Source of the DNA: Cryptomeria japonica
Taxonomy: Eukaryota; Streptophyta; Pinopsida; Cupressales; Cupressaceae
Length of the DNA stretch: 64,000 nt
Assembly: GCF_030272615.1 (NCBI RefSeq)
Contig: NC_081408.1
Location: 610,211,673 to 610,275,672 of the forward strand
Direction of reading: 5' to 3'
The notes beneath the pieces were generated by a model, which saw only the letters and a program-made list of their open reading frames with translations, was not told where the DNA came from and made no database searches. Shown piece after piece: positions 63,943 to 64,000 of the stretch. How positions within the stretch are numbered: the first letter of the stretch is position 1; the number at the start of each line of letters is the position of its first letter. A program made the position numbers and the translations under genes.

Positions 63943-64000
63943 TTGATGAGACACTGAGAGGGGGTGAAGGAATGATAGGCCAAGGAATGATAGTCTTTTG
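63943..64000 (-). pseudogene. Element F ORF3, upstream piece at window edge
   Basis: Minus-strand reading QKTIIPWPIIPSPPLS joins, after removing element E and one duplication, to KEVEMTIKETQQCSNTVILP at 58947 and below. It continues outside the window, so the 5' half of element F (gag, pol, 5' LTR) is not visible here. Confidence 0.5.

Overview
This window looks like 64 kb of an AT-rich seed-plant nuclear genome, most likely a gymnosperm (my guess is a conifer). It is almost wholly made of nested, decayed retrotransposons, with one recognisable host gene in pieces separated by very long introns. The evidence is the plant hAT, Athila-type Ty3/gypsy, copia and L1-type LINE remnants, the LTRs with target-site duplications, and exons of a plant RlmI-like rRNA methyltransferase split by introns of many kilobases. 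I see no prokaryotic operons, tRNA, rRNA or CRISPR. All comparisons were made by eye; no alignments or database searches were run.

Layout. 1-1675 and 13422-14440 are the two halves of one minus-strand hAT transposase, split by a complete 11.7-kb Athila-like LTR retrotransposon (1676-13421: two LTRs of about 1.24 kb, tRNA-Asp-type primer site, gag, protease, RT/RNase H, integrase, a third ORF in the env position, polypurine tract). 15366-15797 is a copia-type solo LTR with a perfect duplication. 19219-26385 holds three consecutive minus-strand exons of a PUA-domain RlmI-like methyltransferase. Its catalytic exons are not seen and would lie beyond coordinate 1, so the downstream intron would carry the hAT/Athila nest. 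The intron between the second and third exons uses a GC donor and contains LTR and copia relics. 27930-29367 is another solo LTR. 29487-30821 has unrecognised exon-like ORFs.

31631-43880 is one gypsy relic (element H) whose gag/protease can be read through five insertions: solo LTR C, the long LTR A1 (itself containing a repeat array and another LTR fragment), a 5'-truncated LINE with a 19-bp duplication, a 521-bp hAT-type MITE, and then element D. From 43881 to 50409 there are two oppositely oriented ORF3-bearing elements (D minus, G plus). From 50410 to the end the minus-strand element F is the host. Its LTR is split by solo LTR B2, its ORF3 by the 4.7-kb LTR A2, and further upstream by the complete 5.0-kb element E (58953-63937), which has gag and ORF3 but no polymerase.

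Most unusual are arrays of short hairpin or palindromic modules inside these elements. LTR A2 carries 15 copies of a roughly 32-bp hairpin, mostly spaced 166 or 176-177 bp, in otherwise diverged DNA. The related LTR A1 carries a different array at the comparable place. Elements E and D both carry arrays built on the palindrome CCGTACGG upstream of ORF3. At least two LTR families also keep a hairpin near their 5' ends.
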